The notes under the pieces are model-generated. The model had not been told where the DNA came from, searched no databases, and saw nothing but the letters and a program-made list of their open reading frames with translations. From positions 58,431,363 to 58,495,362 of the forward strand of contig JAAALK010000288.1 of NCBI GenBank assembly GCA_019279435.1: a stretch of DNA of 64,000 nt. Direction: 5' to 3'. Each line of letters opens with the position of its first letter. Position 1 is the first letter of the stretch. Source of the stretch: Zizania palustris (taxonomy: Eukaryota > Streptophyta > Magnoliopsida > Poales > Poaceae). This document shows positions 44,917-54,246 of this stretch, in pieces. Made by a program: the position numbers and the translations under genes.

Positions 44917-46171
44917 GTTGATAGCCAAAAATGGCATTAATGGCTAGATTGTCAAAATATCAATTTTGGTGATTTGGGCCGAAAATAAACATATCCAGGG
45001 TCCGTCCGAAGCCCTACAGGGCCGAAGTCCGAAGCCTCTAGCCAGCCCATGGGATTCGGCCGGGAAGCCTTCGGACCAAAGCTTCGGCCCGAGGAGCAGG
45101 CCTCGACGGGCCTGGCCGAAGCCCACTTCGGCAGAGGTAGAGTTGTATGCGTTTCCAGCTCAACTTTTATCTCTATCTAGCCGGGCTAATAGCAGATTAG
45201 ATAGAAGATTAAGCCCCTATAAATAGAGAGGCGAGGCCGGCGTAGAGCCCCCCCCCCCAACTCAAACCAAACCAAAGCCCTATGCTTTGATCGTATTTAC
45301 TTTACCTTTATTTTCATGTACCTCTTCGTGGGTTTGCCTGGAAGCCCTCCGCTAGCCACTACGGAACAGTGGTAACCCTTGTTACTTCGCCTGTGAAGTA
45401 TCCGTTAATCTACGTAATAGATTGCTATCGCCTTGTTACTTCACCTGTGAAGTATCCGCTAATCTGCATAACAGATTGCTACCTTCGCTACTAGTGCAAC
45501 ACTTAGCAAAATTCGGATCCTCAAGCCGAATTGGTACTTCAAATCGCCTTTGTTGCAGGTTCTACATTCGGAGCTACTTCGTCGGAGGTGTCCGGAGCTG
45601 AGAGATCAGTTTCAGAGGTCACCAGGACACCCTTTGGCAGGACTGTAGGCTTCGGCAACAGGCTTCGCCAGCATACTTCATCACCACGGGCTTCGCCACG
45701 ACCATACTCCGCACCGGACGAAGTTGCGCTCGCACGTGGCCTCGCGTCATTATTCCGTAGTTCGCTGTATCGGAGATCTCACGTCGAACCCCGTTGTTCG
45801 GAGGTGATCATCACATCCAGATCCATTCGGAGTCCATCTTCGGCCGGATCAGTCCGAACGCCAAAGCACCCTTCGGAGGAGTACTTCGCACCAGACGCCG
45901 AAGGTACACTTCGGTGGCCCCTTCGCACCAGACTTCGAACTAGACAGGCTCCGACTGGTTTGCTAATTTTATTCGTTTAATCTATCTCTTTCGGCTAATT
46001 GGATTATTTTGTGTGATCTAATTGCCTGGCAACTCCACCCCCCTTATCACGACTAAGGGAAGTCGAAACACGACGTCGGTGCTACGTCATGCTTAGGCTT
46101 GTCCCTATGTATCCGTGCACTTTTGGATCGTCGAACTGACCCAAGTGAGGGGGCACGTTTCCGTGTCAACA
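44917..46171 (+). repeat. F 5' LTR
   Basis: GTTGATAGCC (first T of TGTTGA missing) to GTGTCAACA. TATAAATA at 45218-45225. The TGTTGA/TCAACA ends are complementary as expected. Confidence 0.85.
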
Positions 46172-46178
46172 CACTTTT

Positions 46179-46196
46179 TGGCGACTCTGCTGGGGA
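46179..46196 (+). other. F primer binding site
   Basis: TGGCGACTCTGCTGGGGA, seven bases after the LTR. It resembles the TGGCGACTC primer sites of Ogre/Tat-type elements that use tRNA-Arg (from memory). It differs from the tRNA-Asp type of B1, D and H. Confidence 0.6.
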
Positions 46197-46209
46197 AGGC
46201 TACGCCAAC

Positions 46210-47833
46210 ATGACAAGTACATCTACATCAGCCATCAGTACATCTACGTCGACTACTACGTCTACACCGCCGATGGACACAATAGGAGGCGCCGATATCG
46301 ACAACCGCAACATATTGTCACCTACACTTGAAGATATCCCCGTAGAAGACCGAGCAGAGATCGAGGCAAAGTTAAAGGCGCTCCAAGACATGATGCTTGG
46401 GGGCTATGTCAAGACACATGCGGGCTTCGTCAAGCGCGACATCATCACCCCCGACCTCGCTCAGGTCTAGGTAACACCTGTGTCGCCTCGTTTATCTTCT
46501 TTAGAAATTGAGCAAAAAATAGTCGCATTGATAGATCAAGCCGTTAGCGCTTCACTGGCCAACCAGTTTTGATTCAGGCAGTCAGCTCCCAAGTGGAGGC
46601 AACTCTTAGGAGGTTCGGATTTACTGAGGCCATACCCCCAGTTCCTATTGCTAGTGCACCTCCGACAAACCCGCGCTGCCCGCACCACACGCACAGACGC
46701 CCGAACACGAGCACATCATACAAATAGCGCGTAGGGAAGAGGCCCATGGCCGACACGCCGATATCCCACCGAGTGTCGCGCCCCCGCATGAGAGGCGCAC
46801 ACAAGCAACATACCAAGATGATATAGAGGAGCGGGTCCGCACATTATTTAGAGAGTGCATCGGCTTCGTGCCCAAGGGACGGGTTAGGGTTTACCGTAAG
46901 CCATACACCGACCATCTTGATACAGTGCCCTACCCCCGCGGCTATAGAATCCCTAAATTCACTAAGTTAGATGGCGAGGGTAGCAAGACTACACTAGAGC
47001 ACGTTAGTCAATTTTTGGCACAGTGTGGAGAAGCTAGCGGGATAGATGCTCTAAAGGTTAGATTATTTTCTCTCTCGCTATCCGACACCGCTTTCACTTG
47101 GTTTTCGGTGCTCCCACCGAACTCCATCCAAACGTGGGATGATTTAGCGCGGAAATTCCATGATTATTTTTACACGGGTGAAAATGAACTCAGGCTTTCG
47201 CATTTGACATCGGTTAAGCAGAAATCTAACGAGAACACCTCTGAGTACATCAAGTGTTTTAGGGATACTAGAAACCGATGTTTTAGCCTTAATATTTCGG
47301 AAAGGGACTTGGCGGAATTAGCTTTTAACGGGTTGCGTTCTGAAATTAAAGAGAGGTTAGATAGCCAAAACTTTTTAGAAGTTAGCCAATTTCTGCAGCA
47401 GGCTCTGGTCCAAGAAGGGCGAACCAAATATAAGAAATTTATTAAGATATTTAGCAAGCCTAGGGCTGAAATCCACATCATGGAACGTTCTGATGAGGAA
47501 GAATTGCAACAGGAGGATCCGGCCGACATGTATGCGGCCGAATGGGTGTGGAACGCTAAGAATAAACCTGTCACCTGCTCCGAGTTACGACCATCCCCCA
47601 CAAAGAATCGACTTAGTGAGGTCAAGTACTCGTTTGATATAACTAAATGTGATAAAATATTTGATTTTCTCTTAAAATGTCAGCTTCTCAGGTTACCTAA
47701 GGGTCAAGTCATTCCACCTGCCGATGAGTTAAAGAAGCATCCATACTGTAAGTGGCATGATTCACATTCGCATAATACTAATGATTGCAATGTTTTTCGA
47801 CGGCAGATACAATTGGCCATAGAAGAAGGATGA
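46210..47833 (+). pseudogene. F gag
   Basis: ATG 46210 (MTSTSTSAIS), a Ser/Thr-rich start and a TAG at 46468. 46470-46867 is shifted. The frame 46868-47833 is a clean gag domain: VPYPRGYRIPKFTKLDGEGS, AFTWFSVLPPNSIQTWDDL, then SLNISERDLAELAFNGL. It ends with a knuckle YCKWHDSHSHNTNDC (C-x2-H-x4-H-x4-C). A TGA at 47831 follows and the frame continues as LKIDHDPKMKLDKDPFPVN. Confidence 0.85.
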
Positions 47834-49035
47834 TTGAAGATAGACCATGATCCAAAGATGAAGCTGGATAAAGATCCTTTTCCCGTCAATGCCGTCAACC
47901 TCGGCGAAAAGAAGGTGTTGATTTGGCCAGAACAGGCCGAGTCGGCTAAAGGGAAAGATGTAATTGTTGGAGGACCACACACTCGCACACTCGTACCAAA
48001 GAATCCCGAGGTAGGAGTGTGGAAAAAGAACATTATACCCCTTCGGCTAAGGCTCACAAGAGGCCGAAGGTGACGTATAACATGCTGTTGAACAAGCATC
48101 GAAGAAGGGCCAGAAAGACTGGTCCACACGCTTAGAAGCTAAAACAACCAAAGTCTCCGGGACTCTCGGAGGGTAGCTTCGGACCGAAGTAGCCGAACCC
48201 TCCGCACGGAGGCTCCGGGCACAATGGCCTGACACTCCGCATGGTGGTTTCGAGCCACAGTGGCCGAACCCCCGGTACTGTAACTTCGGTCCCCAATGGC
48301 GAACCCCACACCGTGTTGGACCTCTCCGATGGGAGGCTTCGGCTCGCACTGGCTGAACATACCTCCGCCCTGGCAGGACCCTTCGCTGGTGTGGTCTGAG
48401 ATACCTTCCACATTGGCCAAACCCCCCTCCTCGTAATGAGTTCGGCTCACAGTGGGCGAGGCCACTAGAGCCACCGATGCCTCCACCGTATGACTGGGCG
48501 GGGACCCCGTGGGCTCCGTACGTATCCGGGTCAGGGTACCCTCCGCAACCTAACACTATGCCTTGTTTTCCTTCAGAGTATTATGGATGGCTGGGGCAAA
48601 CAGACGCAGCGGAGGGCGACATCGTCCACAGACTGTCCGTGGTGTCGGACCATACAGAGCGAAGATGAAGGGTGCGAGTACATGGAGGCCGAGGTCCTAG
48701 AGTCCGAAGCCATCACCATCAGAGTTGGGTCTCAGGAAGTCCCAATCCCGAAGACTTTGTCACCGAGGTCTGACGGAGGTAAGTCTCATGCTTCGGCCGA
48801 ACTCTGTGCCGAAACCTGGTTCGGTCGGCCGAAAGAGGCCTGTCCATCTATTGGTGTTCGCAGCGAAGCCCCCTCCGAACACAAGACGCACAAGGCCGAA
48901 GGGCACAGTACCACTTTGGCCAGAGTTAATGAAAGTCGAACAGTAGCACCCGGCACCAAGCCGTAGCCGTCTTGGGCCCCTCTAGGCATGTCCAAATCAC
49001 AGAAGAGACGCCTGCAAAGACAACAGGCATAGGAG
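47834..49035 (+). pseudogene. F gag C-terminal, Pro/Trp-rich region
   Basis: 47834-48073 continues gag (FPVNAVNLGEKKVLIWPEQA). After the repeat at 48177-48320 it reads PPPRNEFGSQWARPLEPP, then DWAGTPWAPYVSGSGYPPQ and PSEYYGWLGQTDAAEG. 48660-49030 is an acidic linker towards the protease. Stops and shifts throughout. The open frame on the opposite strand (48047-48556) is a by-product of the repeat. Confidence 0.6.
48177..48320 (+). repeat. Four imperfect 36 bp units coding FGPQWPNPPHGG
   Basis: Units start near 48177, 48213, 48248 and 48283 and read FGPKxPNPPHGG, xxxQWPDTPHGG, FEPQWPNPRYCN and FGPQWRTPH across frames. A Phe/Trp/Pro repeat in the gag tail. Possibly an assembly motif; this is inference. 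Confidence 0.65.
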
Positions 49036-49695
49036 ATGCGTGAGAAGAAAGCTGAGGCCAAGCGCGACGCTATCTTCGAAGAAATCTGCCCTCGTCCAGC
49101 TACAAAACAGGTATGGATGGAGAAGCCGGTTGAGATAACCAACTCGGCTCCTAGTCCGAGCGACGTTGACGACGACATGCTCGATGATGATTACTCGCCC
49201 ATCTCTGAAGGGCCCACACCCCAGGTGATGGACATCAACATCGTCACGCTGCCCGCCGAGTTTGCACTACCACAGGACGAGGCTGAGGTCGCCCAATTGA
49301 ACCTCAGCCCGCGCAACGCCATCTTCGAGAAGCCCGAGGACTCATCTCGCCATCTGAAGCCTCAATACGTTAGAGGTCACATCGATGGAAAGCCGATCTC
49401 CCGAATGCTCGTCGATGACGGCGCCACTATTAATTTAATGCCTTACTCGTTGTTGAAAAAACTTGGCAGGGACGAAGATGACCTGAAGAAGACAAACTTG
49501 ATGCTCAACGGCTTCAACGGCGAGAGCTCTGAGGCCAAGGGAGTACTCTCCATAGAGTTGACGGTGGGCAACAAGTCGTTGCCAATCGCATTTTTCGTCA
49601 TCGACGTACAAGGTAACTATAGCGTACTACTCGGGCGCGACTGGATTCACGCAAACTGTTGCATTCCCTCTACTCTACACCAGTGCCTGATGTAG
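49036..49695 (+). CDS. F protease
   Basis: Open frame of 219 codons. The acidic linker (PSDVDDDMLDDDYSP) is followed by the aspartic protease: VRGHIDGKPISRMLVDDGAT with the catalytic Asp in LVDDGA (the family usually has VDGGA), then INLMPYSLLKKLG and SVLLGRDWIHANCCIPSTLH. Ends at TAG 49693. The protein continues in the family as DGVEV-type linker, seen after the stop. Confidence 0.85.
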   Translation: MREKKAEAKRDAIFEEICPRPATKQVWMEKPVEITNSAPSPSDVDDDMLDDDYSPISEGPTPQVMDINIVTLPAEFALPQDEAEVAQLNLSPRNAIFEKPEDSSRHLKPQYVRGHIDGKPISRMLVDDGATINLMPYSLLKKLGRDEDDLKKTNLMLNGFNGESSEAKGVLSIELTVGNKSLPIAFFVIDVQGNYSVLLGRDWIHANCCIPSTLHQCLM

Positions 49696-50962
49696 TGGGA
49701 CGACAACGAGGTAGAAGTCATTCCAACGGATACTTCGGCCCAAGTAGCACTGGCCGATGTATCGGTTGATGCCGTCCATAACAAAGTAGAGTGTCTGTCA
49801 GGTAGAGATCTCTCGGATTACGATTTTGTTAGTGTACCCGGAGGACGGTTTTTACCAGTGTCTGTGAAGCCGGCTGGAGTAGCACGGCTATTTTTGTATT
49901 AATAGTCATGTCTAGCAAGAGTAATCTAGATTGGCTAAAGTCTCGTGTGGAGCAATATTGGTCTAGTAAAGACGATATTGCCGAAGCCATCAGGGACTTT
50001 AGCGAAGTAGAGAAATTAGGACAAGGTTTTGCGTCGGCCGATCCCTTGGAGGAAGTCGATATAGGTGATGGTAGCATCCAAATGCCGACTTTTGTAAACC
50101 AACATTTACAGCCCGATGAAAAGGCTGAAGTAATAAAGTTACTTCGGTCCTTTGTCGATTGTTTCGCATGGGAGTATAGCGAGATGCCATGGCTAAGCCG
50201 CGAGCTTGTAGAGCATCGGCTGCCCATTAAGTCCGGATTTAGGCCTTATAAACATGCTGATCAACGATGCTTAAGGACACAAGGTACTAAGTTTTCTTGA
50301 TGGCAATGCTAGGTTATAATCAAATCTTTATGGCCGAAGAGGACGTCTACAAGACTGCCTTTCGATGCCCTGGTTTTGTCGGTTTGTTCGAGTGGGTCGT
50401 CATGACTTTTGGTTTGAAAAATGTTGGCGACACATATCAGCGCGCCATGAATTTAATCTTTCATGACTTGTTAGGAGTTATGCTAGAGGTCTACATCGAT
50501 GATGTCGTAGTCAAATCGGACACCATGGGAAACCATTTAGCCGATTTGACGGTTGCTTTCAATAGGATGCGACAATATGTGTTGAAAATGAACCCAGTCA
50601 AGTGTGCTTTTGGTGTGTCGGCGGGTAAGTTCTTAGGTTTCATGATTCACGAGAGGGGCATAGAAATTGATCCTAAGAGACTTGAGAAGATTAGAAACAT
50701 TGCGGAGCTGACATGCAAAAGGGATGCACAAAAATTGCTAGGCATGATGAACTATTTGCGTCGCTTTATATCCAACTTGTCCGGCAAGATTGATGCCTTT
50801 GTCCCCATACTCCGGCTAAAAAACGAAGCCGAGTTCACTTGGGGGGCAAGCCAGCAAAGTGCTTTTGAGAAGATCAAGGAGTGCTTGTCATCACCACCAG
50901 TGGTGAGAGCACCAAAGCTGGGATTCCGTTTTGGCTATACATATCTGCTGAAGATAGTGTGA
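49696..50962 (+). pseudogene. F reverse transcriptase with internal deletion
   Basis: 49908-50255 is the pre-RT part (VNQHLQPDEKAEVIKLLRSF, PWLSRELVEHRLPIKSGF). At about 50256 RPYKH jumps to a sequence matching C DMLINKALGHKVLSF. About 0.22 kb is lost, including IDFRDLNKATP. 50297-50962 keeps YNQIFMAEEDVYKTAFRCPG, LLGVMLEVYIDDVVVKS (YIDD) and the thumb, with an extra base near 50311. RT cannot be functional. Confidence 0.85.
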
Positions 50963-51093
50963 TCGGGGCCGTGCTAACCTAGGAGGTAGAAGGGAAGTAG
51001 TACATCATCGATCACATTCTTGATTCGCCGCCTGCTGGACGCCGAAACCAGGTACTGTGTTTGTGGAACGATTGTGTTTACCACTTTTATATT
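50963..51093 (+). pseudogene. F RNase H, 5' piece
   Basis: Aligns with C 17930-18055 (SVIGAVL, RRLLDAET) with stops. Cut by the solo LTR at 51094. Confidence 0.7.
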
Positions 51094-51587
51094 TGTTGGG
51101 GGAAAATATTCCATCTTCAGGGTTATTGAAGTAACAGGACAAAAGTTGGTGATTAAGTCCAAGATTTCCAGCATATGACTCCGGGGATGCTTTGAGTCAA
51201 GTTCGAAGTATGATGACTGACTCCAATTCGGAGTATATCTTCGAACTTGAACTCTTCGAGAGCTTCCTTGCCAGCTAAGATGGAAGACTTATCTTTTTTC
51301 TCATTAGATTAGTCTTTTACCATTTTAGCCCTATTAAGGGTACCGAATAGTTTCCACTATGTCGGTTGTAATAGAGGGGTAAAAGGGTCTTTTCCTTAAT
51401 GTTTGGGCCTATAAATACCCCCCGTTTTACCCTGTAAGAGGGACCGAATACAAGTTATTCAATACACACTTTCGAACTATTCTAAGTTATTATCCTTTCG
51501 GAGGCTTGGAATAGTTTTCTTCGCAAACACTTCGTTTGTTAGTTTCTAATCTTCAGAAACCGGTTAGCGTAATCTTTTACGCCAACA
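51094..51587 (+). mobile_element. Solo LTR of the B1/H family
   Basis: 494 bp, TGTTGGGGGAAAATATTCC...TTTACGCCAACA, same orientation as H, opposite to B1. TATAAATA at 51410-51417. F sequence lies on both sides. The flanking 5 bases are ATATT and ACTTT, so the target duplication is not clean. Confidence 0.9.
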
Positions 51588-52146
51588 ACTTTATTACGCG
51601 TGCACCAAACTACACCATTATCTTCTCCCTACTACATGTGTTGTCGTTTGCCAAACCGATGTTATAAAACACCTGTTAAAGAAGTTGATTCTAAGTGGAA
51701 GAATCAGAAAATGGGCTTACTCGTTGATTGAGTACGATTTGGCCTACGAACCCCTAAGAGCGATTAAAGGCCAAGTCGTAGCCAACTTTATAGTTGATCA
51801 TCACATAGATGTCAGCTGGAGTGATAATATTGCTCTAGTTGAGGTAGTGCCATGGAAGCTTTACTTTGATGGTTCGGCTTGCAAGAGTGGCCAAGGTATT
51901 GGAGTGGTTCTCATATCACCTAATGGGATGCACTTTGAAACTTCGGCCCGACTAGAATTTTCTTCCACTAACAACCAATCTGAATACGAGGCTTTATTGC
52001 TAGGTCTTGAATTACTAGGATCTGTAGGTGCTAGACATGTTCACGCATACGGTGGTTCTTTGTTAGTAGTGCAATAAATAGCTAAGAATGCTCAATGTTT
52101 TAATGGCTTTCTAAATAGTTACATGGATAAATGTCTAGACATAGTT
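51588..52146 (+). pseudogene. F RNase H (3' piece) and second RNase H
   Basis: The frame 51685-52077 holds LYFDGSACKSGQGIGVVLIS, NNQSEYEALLLGLELLGSVG (AEYEA changed to SEYEA, catalytic Glu kept) and HAYGGSLLVVQ, where the catalytic Asp of HGDS is now Gly. Stop TAA at 52075. Confidence 0.8.
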
Positions 52147-52796
52147 GCCACTTTCGATGACTTTCGATGATTTGGCTCAGCAAGCATCTGGTTACCAAGT
52201 CAGGAGAGGAAAATTTTCTATATTGGAGAAGCTGATGCTTGGTTTCACTACTGAAGCAAGTAATGGTGGGTAGGCACATGCTCCGGGTCGAACCCCTCGG
52301 GTCGCCGAAGGCCACCGCACGCCGAGGCCCCTGGACCGGAGTGCTTTGCCAACCAAGGGCATCTGGCACGTCGGAGCCCATAGTCCGAAGCCTCCCGAAT
52401 GGAGAAGGCTCCTCGGAGTCCGAAACCTCCGTAGGGCTTTGGCCCAGCACACTCCGAACGGCCACCCCGGCCAGGCTTCGGTAGGAGCTGGAATGGCTCG
52501 GTGGGCACCCCGAAGTCAGTAATTTAGAAGTTTGTTTAGAAGATGGACCAGCAAAACCCTTTGAAACCTATAAGGGCGATTGGAGAGTCCCAATCGTCCA
52601 ATATTTGAGAGACCCTAGCCAAAGGGTTGATCGGAAGGTTCGGCGACAAGCGTTCAAATCCGTGTTGATAGACGACACATTGTATCGCTGAACCATCGAC
52701 GGAGTGGTATTGAAGTGTTTAGACCATGAGTAGTCCCAGGTGGCTACAGGAGAAGTCCATGAGGGGCTTTGCGACACTCATCAGTCGGCCCATAAG
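52147..52796 (+). pseudogene. F RNase H-integrase linker and zinc-finger start
   Basis: 52180-52240 matches the C linker (RGKFSI, LGF). 52240-52510 is a GC-rich, CCGAAG-rich insert as in C. 52520-52796 matches pre-integrase sequence (NPLKPIRAIGESQSSNI in shifted frames; GLCDTHQSAHK carries the zinc-finger His). Truncated at 52796. Confidence 0.6.
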
Positions 52797-54246
52797 TCCA
52801 CCTGCATGAGCTTCCTGCACGAGTAAAATTCAAACAGAGCAATCTGGAATACAAAGTTTGTTAGCGCAAAATAAAAATCCATCATGCACATGATACTTTT
52901 CCCATCCTTTGCCATTACCATACATGGCATATGGTTCAGCAAAGTATGAATCAGTGGACATATAATTCCTTTATACTTTCCAAGCCGAGAATTTTAGCAT
53001 CCAGTTGTGTGACCAAAGCATGATGTCGAGATAAAGCATCAGCTCCAATATTGTCTTGACCTTTCTTATATTTGACAATATAAGGAAAGGACTCAATAAA
53101 TTCACTCCACTTAGCATGTTGTTTATTCAGTTTTAGTTTTCCCTTAAGATGTTTCTAATGATTCATGGTTTGAATGTATCACAAATTCTTTAGGATAAAG
53201 GTAGTGTTGCCAAGTTTCTAGACTTCGAACGAGAGCATATAATTCTTTATCATAAACTGAATAATTCAAAGATGGACAACTTAGCTTTTCACTGAAGAAT
53301 GCAATTGGTCTCTTTTCTTGCATCAGCACGCCTCCAATCCCAACTCCGCTTGCATCACATTCAACTTCAAATGTCTTATTGAAATATGGAAGTGCAAGGA
53401 CTGGGGCTGTTGTGAGCTTCATCTTTAATTCTTCAAAAGCCTTTTGTTGTGCTTCTCCACATTTGAAAGGTACGTCTTTCTTGGTCAGCTCATTGATTGA
53501 ATGTAGCGATTGTGCTGAAATCTTTCACAAATTGCCGGTAGAAACCATCAAGTCCAAGGAAGCTTCTCACTTGGCTCACATTCTGTGGTGGCGTCCATTC
53601 GTGTACAACCTTGACTTTCTCAGCATCCACCTCCACGCCTTGTCCCGAAACAACAAAACCAAGGTAAACTACCTTGTCGGTGCAGAAGATGCACTTCTCA
53701 AGGTTAGCGTACAATTTTTGTTCACGCGGGACAACAAGCACGCTCTGGATATGTGCAACATGTTCTTCAAGAGTCTTGCTGTAGATTAGGATGTCATCAA
53801 AATAAACCACAAAAAATTTACCAATGAAAGTTCTAAGCACATGATTCATTATCGCATAAATGTACTAGGTGCATTGGCTAAACCGAAGGGCATCACTAAC
53901 CATTCATACAATCCAAATTTTGTTTTAAAGGCTGTTTTCCACTCATCTCCTTCTTTCATACGAATCTGATGATAGCCACTTCTTAAATCAATTTTAGTGA
54001 AAAAAATAGCACCACTAAGTTCATCAAGCATATCATCTAAGCGAGGAATGGGATGCCTATATCTTACTGTGATGTAGTTAATTGCGCGGCAATCCACACA
54101 CATTCTCCAAGACCCATCTTTCTTAGGCACTAAAAGAACAGGGACAACACAAGGGGAAAGACTTTCCTGTACATATCCTTTTTTTCATCAATTCCTCCAC
54201 TTGGCGCTGAATTTCTTGTCTCCTCTGGGTTGGTGCGGTATGCAGC
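52797..54246 (-). pseudogene. Chromovirus-type Ty3/gypsy RT-RNase H fragment
   Basis: Minus strand: VPKKDGSWRMCVDCRAINYI, FTKIDLRSGYHQIRMKEGDE and WLVMPFGLANAPSTFM (54130-53849), then MNHVLRTFIGKFFVVYFDDI (YFDD, 53849-53490) and RNase H (VECDASGVGIGGVLMQE, YSVYDKELYALVRSLETWQH; 53422-53144). From 53140 to 52797 it continues KGQDNIGADALSRHHALV and LDAKILGLESIKELY to the zinc-finger start. Single-base shifts near 53849, 53490 and 53150. It has a single RNase H, so it is not Tat. CRM/Galadriel-like by eye. No LTR or gag. Confidence 0.8.
54242..54246. repeat. Presumed left target duplication GCAGC of G
   Basis: Five bases before TGTTGGACC, inside the chromovirus RT. The partner copy would be beyond the window. 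Confidence 0.4.

Larger units (their letters stand above)
44917..52796 (+). mobile_element. Tat element F, 3'-truncated
   Basis: 5' LTR, primer site, gag, PR, RT, RH, aRH and the start of integrase on the plus strand, same family as C. It ends at 52796 within the integrase zinc finger against the chromovirus fragment. Broken by stops, a deletion in RT and a solo LTR at 51094-51587. No antisense gene is seen in this family. Confidence 0.85.

Noticed and set aside
48047..48556. 169-codon minus-strand frame
   Set aside because: Opposite strand of the 36 bp gag repeat of F. The coding sense is plus.
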